The position numbers and the translations under genes are program-made. This document shows positions 1 through 8,476 of a stretch of DNA of 64,000 nucleotides, in pieces. Each line of letters opens with the position of its first letter. Position 1 is the first letter of the stretch. Below the pieces are notes generated by a model. That model saw only the letters and a list, made by a program, of their open reading frames with translations. It was not told the origin of the DNA and made no database searches. Source of the DNA: Fomes fomentarius (lineage: Eukaryota; Basidiomycota; Agaricomycetes; Polyporales; Polyporaceae); contig JABYQN010000005.1 in the NCBI GenBank assembly GCA_022606135.1, positions 3,078,998 through 3,142,997 on the forward strand. Direction: 5' to 3'.

Positions 1-2298
1 TAGGTTGAGGTGGTGAAGGCGAGATAGTGTGTCTGACTGAACCATTCTGGTGCCTGCAATGTGTTTCAACTGTAGGTTGAATTGTGAGAGCAATAGGCTC
101 CATCGTGCTTGTCGTCGGTTGAGCTTCTGTGCGGTGCGGAAGTATGTCAAGTTCTTGTGATCCGACAGGACCTCTACTGGATGTGGGCTGCCTTCCAAAT
201 AGTGTCGCCATTCATCTAATGCCCGTACGATGCCTAGTAGCTCGCGGTCATAGATCTCATAATTCCGTTCCGCGTCATTGAAGGATTTTGACAAGTAAGC
301 GCATGGGTGGAGGTCTCCATTGGTGTCTGCTTGACGAAGGACTGCTCCAGTAGCAAACTTGGATGCATCTGATTCGATAGAGAATGGTTTTGCTTTGTCC
401 GGCATGACCAGAACAGGAGAAGATATGAACTTCTGCTTCATAGCCGCAAATGCATCCTGTTCTTTGGTTGTCCAACTCCATGGATGGTCCTTCTTTGTCA
501 GGTCATGTAAGGGTCGGGTGAGGTCGGAGTAGTTCGAGATGAAGCGGCGGTAGAAGTTTGCAAATCCAAGAAATGAGCGTACTCCTTTCAGAGAGGTGGG
601 TACTGGCCAATCTTGTATGCCTTGGAGTTTAACTGGGTCCATGGCCAGTGTGTCCGGTTTGACGATTAATCCCAGGAATTCCACTTCAGTGACGTCGAAC
701 AGGCACTTCTCTGGCTTGAGATACAGATCATTTTCCCGTAGTCGTTGGAGAACACGACGGGTACGTTCCTGGTGAGTCTTCTGGTCCTTAGAAAACAACA
801 GCATGTCATCCATGTAGATGACCAGCCATCCCTCGTCAATCATGTCACTGAAGAGGTCATTCATCATAGCTTGAAAGGTGGCTGGAGAGTTGCAGAGTCC
901 GAAGAACATGACAGTGGGTTCAAACAGTCCTCGTTGACATTTGAAGGCGGCTTTCCACTGGTCACCATCCTTGATGCGGACATTGTTATATCCAGAGCGT
1001 AGGTCGAGTTTGGAGAAGATAGTTGCTCCTTTGAGCTTGTCCACAAGCTCCTGGACCAAAGGGATTGGATATGCATTCTTCACTGTGCCGTCATTGAGAT
1101 AGCGGTAATCTTGACATGGACGAAGGGATCCATCCTTCTTAGAAACAAAGAAGAACGGTGATGCCATTGGGGATTTAGACGGGCGGATGTACCCCTTCCG
1201 GAGGTTATCATCGATGAATTCGTCCAGGAGAGTCTGCTCTTTTGGGGACAGGGGGTACACCTTGCAGTTCTTCGGGATGAAATCTGGTTTCAGCTCAATT
1301 GCATGATCATAGAGTCGGGATTCTGGGAAGCGTTCAGAAGCTTTCTTCTCAAAGACATCTTTGTAGTCCCCGTAGCTGCTTGGTAGAGTATTCTCCGTGA
1401 GTAGTGGGCCTTCCTGGGCGTGTTGTTTCTGTGCTAACTTCATCGCTGGGTTGATCTTGGCCCGTATACTCACTGGTGGTCCATATGAGAAGTGTGTTGT
1501 GCCGTTCCATCGAGCAATTCGACCAATATGGGTTGGGAGAGGGGCGTCACTGGAAGTGTGATGCTCATCTGTGAGGGGTCCGTCCTGGATCTCCTCGAAT
1601 AGCCCAATGACTGGTTTTCCCCGGATGTAGGCAACAAGGAGATCATCTGATCCGATGTCTATGGTGTCTCCTTCGCAGTCATTGATTTCTTCCATGTCAC
1701 CAGTATCCTGTACCTGTAGTTCTGGTTCCGCTATGTGTTCTGTTGCAACCTCTTCCAGAATAAACTGAGAGGTTGTTGCGATGCAGGGAGTAGGGTCTCT
1801 TGGGGCTTCAGACACCTCTTCAACTGTTGCTGGGGGTCGCTTTGAGATGGTAGGGACAGGGATAGGATCTTCGAAAGCAATTCTCCCAGATTGCCAGTTG
1901 ATCTGAGCATTGGTGCGTCGGAGCCAAGGTAATCCCAGGATCAAGGTTTCCTTTCCTAGTGATGTGGCTAAGAGGCGGGTGCGATGAGTTGTGCCGGCGA
2001 CTGATAGGTTTCTCCAAGTATAATGGGTGATGGCTCCTTGTTTATTCTGTGTTCCGTCCACGTTGTACACAGGTATGGGACTGATGAGAGGTGTGAGGGG
2101 TATGTTGTGCATGCGAGCGAACTGCTCATCAATGAACATTCCTCCAGCTCCAGAATCAATGAGGGCAGGGGTTTCGACGGTTTGGTCTAGGGTGATTTGA
2201 ATACGCATTGATCGATTGGTGACATTTGCTAGTATTACAGGTGAGACCGTGAGACTGGGCCACTCTGACGTCGAGGCAGGTGACCGTTTCAAAAACCC
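1..2298 (-). CDS. pol: Pol polyprotein (protease, reverse transcriptase, RNase H), 3' end outside window
   Basis: Entered by -1 frameshift at 2298, this frame has no stop across 766 codons. The retropepsin active site DSG is encoded at 2157-2149, within a stretch reading ALIDSGAGGMFIDE. The reverse transcriptase catalytic box YMDD is at 816-805, flanked by VIYMDDMLLFSK. RNase H of the Ty3 type follows, with DRELLGIV and SDHKNLTYF, and the reading reaches the RNase H/integrase linker (SDTLSRL) at base 1. The products would process Gag-Pol, copy the RNA and degrade the template. There is no AUG of its own, so expression depends on frameshifting. Integrase is expected beyond the window. Confidence 0.93.
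2289..2298 (-). promoter_or_regulatory. -1 programmed ribosomal frameshift site (G GGU UUU UGA)
   Basis: In the gag frame the last codons read GGT TTT TGA. The heptamer G GGT TTT (2298-2292) fits the X XXY YYZ rule and abuts the gag stop. Pol lies in exactly the -1 frame and stays open from here to the window edge. A downstream stem or pseudoknot was not established by eye. Confidence 0.8.
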
Positions 2299-3215
2299 TC
2301 CGCTTCCGCAATGTTCACCACTACCTCCCTTTCTTCAGGTGTGAACTGTGCATACAATGCACGCATGCGTGCAATGGCTGACTCTGGTTCTGCTTGGGTA
2401 GTGCTTGCCGTAGTAGAAGTGGCCACTCGGATCTGACGTCTAGTCTGAGGGTTCTGTCCTCCCTGGGGGCATTCAGCAGAGATGTGTCCTGCTTCTCTGC
2501 AGCGGAAGCAGCGTCCCTCCTTCCTAAGTTTAGTGCGTTCTTCATCCGTGAGTTTTCTCAACCGGACTGCACTTGTGGACTTGGAGGTTGTCACTGGTGC
2601 ATTAGGGGAAGTTTTCTTCAGTGCTGCTCCTCTGGTGAGCTCGAGTCCTTTGCGCCATTGGAGGTCGAGTCTGGTGGCAAGTTTGTAGTAACCATCCATC
2701 GTGGTTGGCAGGGTTTCGACCGACATGATACTTTTGACAAGTCCAGTGGTTAGCCCAGTGAGGAAGTAGTCCGATAGGACTGCAACTTCCGTGATGGTGG
2801 ATCGAATGGCAAGGGGTCGAAATGCCGCAACATAGTCATCGGCTGTTCCACTTTGCTTCAATGCTTTCATCTGAGTGATAGCATTGTCGACAGGATTCAA
2901 GGGAGTGAATGCGTCCTGGAATCGAGTTAGGAACTGTGCCCAGGTGCCAAAACCTTTCTCCTCGTTGGTGTCTGGATCAATCGCAAATGCGCTTGTGGTG
3001 AAGGCTTCTTTAAACGGCCCTGCTGATCCTCCAACCATATAGGAGAGGATAAAGATGATCTTTTCCTCGTCATTGGTGTAGGAATCCTTGTTCAGCCGTA
3101 AATATGTTTGGCAGTTGTTCAGAAAGCCACTAGCTTCTGCACGATCTCCATTGAAGTCGCTTGGGGCACGGATCTTTCTCTCAGAGGGTCTTGGGTTCGT
3201 GGTGGTGCTTGCCAT
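2289..3215 (-). CDS. gag: Gag polyprotein of the gypsy element
   Basis: From the first AUG in the predicted RNA (3215) the frame encodes 308 residues: a disordered start, a retrotransposon-Gag capsid-like helical core, a basic linker and one CCHC zinc knuckle (CFRCREAGHISAEC) near residue 240. It ends with TGA at 2291-2289, directly after the slippery heptamer. The ~530-nt leader from the predicted cap site to 3215 has no other AUG. The same frame stays open upstream to a TAG at 3497-3495, so an N-terminally extended Gag is possible from a CUG at 3485 in strong context (398 residues). Gag would form the particle and bind element RNA. Confidence 0.9.
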   Translation of the reverse strand: MASTTTNPRPSERKIRAPSDFNGDRAEASGFLNNCQTYLRLNKDSYTNDEEKIIFILSYMVGGSAGPFKEAFTTSAFAIDPDTNEEKGFGTWAQFLTRFQDAFTPLNPVDNAITQMKALKQSGTADDYVAAFRPLAIRSTITEVAVLSDYFLTGLTTGLVKSIMSVETLPTTMDGYYKLATRLDLQWRKGLELTRGAALKKTSPNAPVTTSKSTSAVRLRKLTDEERTKLRKEGRCFRCREAGHISAECPQGGQNPQTRRQIRVATSTTASTTQAEPESAIARMRALYAQFTPEEREVVVNIAEAEGF

Positions 3216-3524
3216 TGCTGTGATGGGAGTAGTCTGTGGAGGTATAGGTATGACTGGTGTTTCTGAAGTTGATGCAGTGGAAGGATTCTCGGGTGTTCCA
3301 CTAGCCCACTGGTCGCGCCGTACTCGGGATAATCTCTCTAGAACGTATCCTTGTGTGTCGAGTGTATAGACCCAGCCTAGGGTTTCGTTCCAGACAACGG
3401 TTCTTTTTCCGATGAAGAGTTCTCCGTCTACCGATTCCGCAGATGTGGGTGGTCTATCCCGGCTTCGTACTGCTGGGAGATCCAGGGTGGCTGCCTAAAC
3501 TTGGAGAAGTTGGCAGAATTGTAG

Positions 3525-3534
3525 AGTTTGACCT
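3525..3534 (-). promoter_or_regulatory. Predicted self-priming primer-binding site
   Basis: Two bases after the LTR end, the minus strand reads AGGTCAAACT, which pairs perfectly over 10 bases with the predicted 5' end of the element RNA (3746-3737). No tRNA 3'-end complement was recognised here. Tf1 of fission yeast is known to prime reverse transcription by folding its own RNA 5' end onto a site in this position. Confidence 0.65.
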
Positions 3535-3736
3535 AATGTTACGCCGAGGCTTGTGGGCGTCTAGGAGATGCGTAGATGCGCAAGCTGAGGAGTTACGATG
3601 TCGGTGATGTTCGAGTGTCGATCGAGTGTGCAAGTTGTCTGAGAGACGTACACCGAAGAGGTGTAGTCGAGTACTGTGTTAGAAGTCAAGCAGAGGTCGA
3701 GGGTTTCGATGGGGAGAAAGCCTCGATTGGAAAAGG

Positions 3737-3777
3737 AGGTCAAACTGAGGAACACCTCGAGTTTGCCTATGCTATAA
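3737..3777 (-). promoter_or_regulatory. Core promoter and predicted RNA 5' end of the gypsy element
   Basis: A TTATAGC TATA-like box lies at 3777-3771 on the minus strand. About 30 nt downstream, AGTTTGACCT (3746-3737) is the predicted start of R and of the RNA. The start was chosen because this decamer is the exact reverse complement of the primer-binding position just after the LTR, and because the TATA spacing fits. Confidence 0.6.
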
Positions 3778-3792
3778 GTACATACATGAGGT

Positions 3793-3898
3793 ACGAGTCA
3801 CAATGAGTCAGAATGAGTCAGCGCTAGTCAACATGAGTCAGAGCGAGTCATAGTAGGTATGGGTCTAGGCCTAGTACAGTATGACTCCTACTGAGTCA
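3793..3898 (-). promoter_or_regulatory. Phased TGAGTCA (AP-1/Gcn4-type) array in the LTR U3
   Basis: Perfect TGAGTCA sites end at 3810, 3820, 3840 and 3898. Variants of the same core (AGTCA) end at 3800, 3830 and 3850, so six consecutive copies are spaced exactly 10 bp apart between 3793 and 3850. TGA(G/C)TCA is the established site of Gcn4/AP-1-type bZIP factors. The array lies upstream of the predicted TATA box in U3, where an enhancer is expected. Binding is inferred. Confidence 0.65.
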
Positions 3899-4033
3899 AT
3901 GAGACGAGGTAAGCATGATGACGATGTTGGATTGCCGTGAGAACAGTAGTACAGAGGTTGAGCTCAAAGAGGAAACAAGACGTAAAAGGAAAAAGAAAGA
4001 CGCCTAGAGTAGACGCTAAGCCTGTTTGTAACA

Positions 4034-5129
4034 CAGGGAAAATGGTCTCATTGAAGATAACATTGCGAGATACTTCAAATTGATGGGCGAATGGATTCCA
4101 TAGACAATACCCCCTTGAACCCATTTCATAACCCACAAACGTCCTCTCAACTGCCTTCACGTCGAGCTCCCCATGACATTTGTCTTTCTGCACGTGTACA
4201 TAGGCTTTGCACCCAAACACATGGAAGTATGATACATCTGGCTTCTTACCAGACCAAACTGTGATGGGGCATTGCCATTGAAGATGTTTCATTGGTTGAC
4301 AGTTGTAGATATGAACGGCGGTGTCGACAGCAAGTTTCCAGAATCCATGAGAGAGACCAGCAAAGTGAAGCATGCATAGAGCCTTCTCTTTAATGGTTCG
4401 GATGAAACGTTCTGCACGACTGTTCTGCTGTGGTGAAGCTGGCATTGTCTTATCATGCTCAATCCCATAGCTTAGTAGGAGAGCCTCAAAAGACTCAGAC
4501 ATGTACTCCCCCCCTCGATCGGAGTGTACCTTCTTGATCTTTCATCCTGTCTGAGTCTCAGACCAAGCCTTGTACTGCTTGAAAGCCTCCTCCTGTTCAG
4601 ACTTGCGCTTCAAACAATAGACTCGACCTAAGCCAGAACAATTGTCGACGAAGACACAGAAGTAGCTATATCCACCAATTGAGGTACTGATCGGTTCTGC
4701 AATGTCCATATGGATAAAGACGCAAGGTTCCATAGCACGTTTCTCTGAGGGAGGAAATGGAGCGCGAGACATCTTGCCTTTTGCACATCTGTCGCAAGGT
4801 TTGTCTGATGGAGACTCTACACCATCCACACTTTCAACCGCATCAGGAAGACGACGAACAGCTTCCTTGCCAGGATGACCCCAGCGACGATGGGCAAGAT
4901 CGTGATCTAAAGTGGCTTTGGGTGTAGCATCAAGAACGCCAGAGTTCTTTCTATCCACGAAGAGTCCAAAGATATAGAGATTCATCCGTGGAATATACTC
5001 AGCAGACAGAACTTTCTGACCCACAATCTTAACCGTCAAACCGGGTTCAACAGGGCCCTCAGGCTCCTTGTCAAAGATGCTCATAAAATACTGCCCTTGA
5101 TAAATGAACGAACATGAACGCTCTATCAC
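4034..5129 (-). pseudogene. Copia integrase, interrupted by TGA and truncated by the gypsy LTR
   Basis: A GAG-pre-integrase block (HRRWGHPGKEAV with CDRCAKGK) leads into a DDE-type integrase core. The first catalytic Asp is in HMDIAEP, the second in VHSDRGGEYMS, and the Glu in QQNSRAERF. An in-frame TGA (TCA on the plus strand at 4542-4544) lies between the first and second Asp, with the same frame continuing afterwards. The reading ends at the gypsy LTR. The single stop plus the protease frameshifts show loss of function. Confidence 0.85.
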
Positions 5130-5201
5130 ACCTGTTGAAAACAGACGAGCATCTCCTACTGCTGGGACGTAGCAGACATTGTGGAGAGTAATATTAACTC
5201 G

Positions 5202-6785
5202 TCATCCATCAACCATGGTGTATCCCTTGACAATTTCCTTCACCAAGTCCTTCAACGCGACTGGAGTCACCAGATTGAGCCATTCTGAAGAATTTTGGCT
5301 CATCATACTTCTGGTACTCAGTGAAGTCTTCGAAGCAACCTGTAACATGCTGAGATGTGCCTGAATCCATGAGCCATACAGTGAGTTTGCTTGGTCCACA
5401 TCCGAAGATGCCTTGTAGAAGGAAGCAGCAATCTCGTTCACAGTGCTAGATACAGGTACAAGAGAAGAGATAGTATGCGCTCGATTATGTCCGTTCTGAT
5501 TCCCATTACCACCCTCATTCGTTGAGCCAGAGTCCTTGCCCTTGTCCTTCTTGTTCCGTGGATTCTTCTCCAGAAACTTCTTGTAGCAGTTGGACAAGTC
5601 GTGGTTGTCCTTACCGCAGTGGGAACAAGGAGGTTTGGGCTTGGTTTTCAGCTTTGAGATCTTGTTCGCCTGGCTAATTGAAGTGTTCCGCAGTGAATCA
5701 TCAAGCTTCAGCTTAGGCTTGACGTCGAGTGTCAAGTCAGCTTCTGCTGTGGTGTGGAGGATGGTGGAAATCGACGGGCGATAAGACTCAGGCATTTTAG
5801 AGAATAGCCAGTAGACCTTGATATGCTCGGCGAGGGTATTCTTGTTGTCAGACGTCAACTCATTGATATGGCCAATGAATGTCTGGACTTGGTCGATGAT
5901 CGACTTGTTCTCAACAAACTTTGGGTAGTTGAGCAGCTCCTCAAAGCGAGAGAAACTGTACCCATTGTCCATCTTCTCGTACGTCATCTTGAGAGCGGTC
6001 CAGATGCCATGCGCCATACTCTTTCCCTCATAGCACTTTGCAACCTCAGTACTAGTCTTGTACATGAGGATGCTGCAAGCACGAGCATTCCTCTTCCTCC
6101 AGTCCTTCTTTTCTTCGTTGGTAGCATCAGCGGGAGCAGTCTCCATCCCTTCTGTAAGCTCCCAAGCATCGATCATCATCAGATATCCCTTCATCTGATG
6201 AGCCCATTCCTTGTAACCTTCCTGCCCAGTGAGCTGAGGAAGATTCTTCTCAACACTGCCTTCCGACATGGTGAACGAATAGATGAAGTCGGTTGAGTCA
6301 TGCTGAGGTGGGTTGATGATGAGATCAAGGGCAGGTAGAGAAGGTGTTGGTGAAGAAGGAGATCGAGATGATGGGAGAGGAGTTCTTAGAGTGAGAGGAG
6401 AGACAGGTGCGATAGGAGAGATTGAAGAAGAAGAGATTGAGTGAGGAGATTGAGGAGATTGAGGAGATTGAGGAACGTCGACAGTTGGTGATGGTGGGGC
6501 AAGTATGTGTTCAACTTCGCCTTGAGATAATGAAGAAGATGATGCTGAGGAGGATGAGTCTGATGTGTCCGGTAGACAAGTTTGTCCAGGAGCAGGAGCG
6601 ATATAATCTGTTGGAACGTCGCAGTTGTCTGGTTGTACTACTTCAGACTCCTGGTTAGGACATGGTTGTCTATCGCAGTTATACCAGTCACATTCTTCTT
6701 TGTCCCAGAAGCAGTCCTTCTGTTCGCTGGTGTCGTACCGGTGAAAAGAGTGACTACAGTCGAATTCCTCGCTCGATGAAGCCAC
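5202..6785 (-). pseudogene. Copia gag and broken protease
   Basis: The reading encodes a disordered Ser/Pro-rich N-terminus, a copia Gag domain (LTGQEGYKEWAHQMKGYL), and a zinc knuckle CSHCGKDNHDLSNC. The aspartic protease is visible only in a neighbouring frame (VWLMDSGTSQHVTG, near 5390-5350), so at least one indel separates it from gag. A second frame change is needed before the GAG-pre-integrase region. No convincing ATG opens the frame: 6785 is a GTG and the real start is unresolved. It would have been the capsid and maturation protease of the element and is not functional as it stands. Confidence 0.8.
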
Positions 6786-6865
6786 TGTGTCGATGCGAAA
6801 GGTTCAGGAAGTGCAATAATTTGGGAGATAAGCCTCGTGCAAAGGCAACAGTAGATGTAGACACC

Positions 6866-7893
6866 TGTTGAGGTGAACCTTGAACACCAGCAAGCCAGGT
6901 ATGCCAATGCTAAGGGTAGAAGTTGCCAACTGTGCCCAAGAAAACTATCTAAGCTAGGTATCAAAAGAGTATCGTAAGGAGGGTCCAAACGGTTGTCCTC
7001 CGGTCCTAAGGTGTTAAGCACCCCGGATACAACAGCTGGCGGGCGCAAGTGCGTGGCCTGGCTGAGGGATACCTGAAAACCTGCGTTCCTCAAAAGCACC
7101 AAAGGTTGTACAAAGATACTAGTAGATAGCTGACTACAAAAGCGCTCAGGGCTGCGTCACAAGCGCAGGAATGTCCCCCTGGCAGCAGTGTCGGCAGGCA
7201 CAGTCAAGAGTTAGGGAAAGATGGAGGAAGAGCACGAGGGTAGAAGTCGTCGAGAGGATGGGGCGCGCGCAAAGTGACGACTAACAACGGCAGAGCTCAG
7301 GGCTCATAACCTGATGAAGTCTGAACCTGTGAAGGCAAGAGTTGCAACGACTAGTAGACATGCAGAGATGAGTCCTCAGTCAGTGAGCAAAGACTATAAT
7401 CATAAAGGGATAAGTACCTAGTAGACACGCAGACAGATGAGCTATAGGTACTAAGTAAGTAAGAGCATAGAGCATATAGTAGAACAAAGTACTTACTCCT
7501 CAGTCAGTGAGCAAAGACAGGAGACGAAGCCCTGAAAGTCCCTCCTTATATACTGTACAGGAGCTGCATGAGTAAGCAACAGAAAGGAGAGCATGTGATA
7601 TGTCTGAGTCAGAGTGAACCAATGCTGAGTAAGAAAGGTGGAGTGATGACTCAGACAGAACAAAGAGAAAGGTGTAGAAAGTGCTAGAGATGGTCACATG
7701 GACACATCCAAGACTATCTAGAACTATCCAGAGCAGTGTAGGACACACCGGAATGGACTGGATGAAGTGAGAACAGATAAGTACAGTATTGAGTGTACCA
7801 TATCGGGTAAGAAGGAAACATAGCCAAAGAAAATGCTGTGCCCATAAGCGCTTAATGTGCGTCTACATTCCATAGTCCATAGTAATTCCAACA
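6866..7893 (-). repeat. Putative 5' LTR of the copia element
   Basis: On the minus strand the region starts TGTTGGAATTAC (at 7893), a start typical of copia LTRs, and the nearest matching end is CAACA at 6866, giving about 1,028 bp. A TATATAAG box lies near 7545. The 3' end is uncertain: no clear primer-binding site follows 6866, and one frame reads through the proposed junction as plausible protein, so the true LTR may be shorter. Confidence 0.45.
7373..7518 (-). repeat. 22-bp direct repeat, 124 bp apart, in the copia LTR
   Basis: The plus-strand sequence starting TCCTCAGTCAGTGAGCAAAG occurs at 7373-7394 and 7497-7518. A weaker copy of the neighbouring AGTAGACA(T/C)GCAGA motif accompanies it, so part of the LTR looks tandemly duplicated around the predicted R region. 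Confidence 0.75.
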
Positions 7894-8476
7894 AGCTTAT
7901 GATTGGGCTGTATTGAAATCTTGCATATCCAGCCTCAAGTGTGGCGATCGAGTCGCCTGACGGCGTGGTCCGAGTCGGGATCGAAATTTGCTTCTAGGGA
8001 GTGTGGCCTGCATCACGGTAGAACGGCTTGGATATGTCAATATAGAAATGGGGTTTCTGATGGTGGGGGAGTCAGCTGGGGCTGGGATAGCGGTATTGCT
8101 GTCGATACCACAGCAGGAAAGACAACATTATACACTCCCTTTCTCCGGTAGCTTTCGAGTATGCCCCTTGGGACTCATATAGTATCGCAGTGCCGAGGCG
8201 AGGAGATTGCAAACAGGGAGGATGCTGCACGATGGCACGTGCGAACCGTGTTCACGTATTGTCATACGTCGTACTGCTAGAGTAACAAAATCAAAGTCAA
8301 GAGCTCGAGTCACCCGTGCAAAGTTTCACCACCAGTTCAACTCGCATGACTCCGCGCCTACCAAATTTCCACATTCGGCGCCAACCCTGTCTCACCCATT
8401 CAATACGACATAGGCATTCTACTTGGGTAATCGTACATGGTATAGTACAAGTCATGCACATGGGACAGTGACACTA
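7894..8476. other. No gene seen between copia LTR and deaminase gene
   Basis: Only short open frames without conserved features are present. AAGCT in minus-strand sense (7898-7894) would be the copia target-site duplication if the LTR start at 7893 is right. The rest is probably the 3' flank of the deaminase gene. Confidence 0.5.

Larger units (their letters stand above)
1..4033 (-). mobile_element. Ty3/gypsy LTR retrotransposon, 5' part (LTR, gag, protease, RT, RNase H)
   Basis: Read on the minus strand, the element runs from a 5' LTR (3537-4033) through a leader, gag and a -1 frameshifted pol into the window edge at base 1. Pol contains in order a retropepsin DSG, a reverse transcriptase YMDD box and an RNase H block. 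That order, with integrase expected after RNase H, is the Ty3/gypsy arrangement; copia elements place integrase first. No stop interrupts gag or the visible part of pol, so the copy looks young. The integrase and 3' LTR should lie to the left of the window. The element sits inside a decayed copia element, which it cuts at 4033/4034. The self-priming layout points to the Tf1/sushi branch; this assignment is inference. Confidence 0.93.
3537..4033 (-). repeat. 5' LTR of the gypsy element (497 bp)
   Basis: On the minus strand the LTR begins TGTTAC (at 4033) and ends GTAACA (at 3537), a perfect 6-bp inverted terminal pair. The upstream boundary is also where the copia integrase-region reading ends. 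The five bases just outside, CCCTG in minus-strand sense (4038-4034), are the predicted target-site duplication. The partner LTR is outside the window, so the ends rest on the inverted termini and internal logic, not on a repeat pair. Confidence 0.8.
4034..7893 (-). mobile_element. Decayed Ty1/copia LTR retrotransposon, 5' portion
   Basis: In the same minus orientation as the gypsy element, this carries a putative 5' LTR, a copia-type gag, a protease remnant and an integrase, in copia order (integrase before the absent reverse transcriptase). It breaks exactly at the gypsy LTR. Frameshifts around the protease and an in-frame TGA inside integrase show it is dead. The remaining half (reverse transcriptase, RNase H, 3' LTR) is predicted on the far side of the gypsy element, outside the window. 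Confidence 0.85.

Noticed and set aside
3537..4033. The C-terminal tail of the copia integrase reading that runs across the gypsy LTR
   Set aside because: Residues after the 4033 boundary are LTR sequence read by chance and do not belong to integrase.
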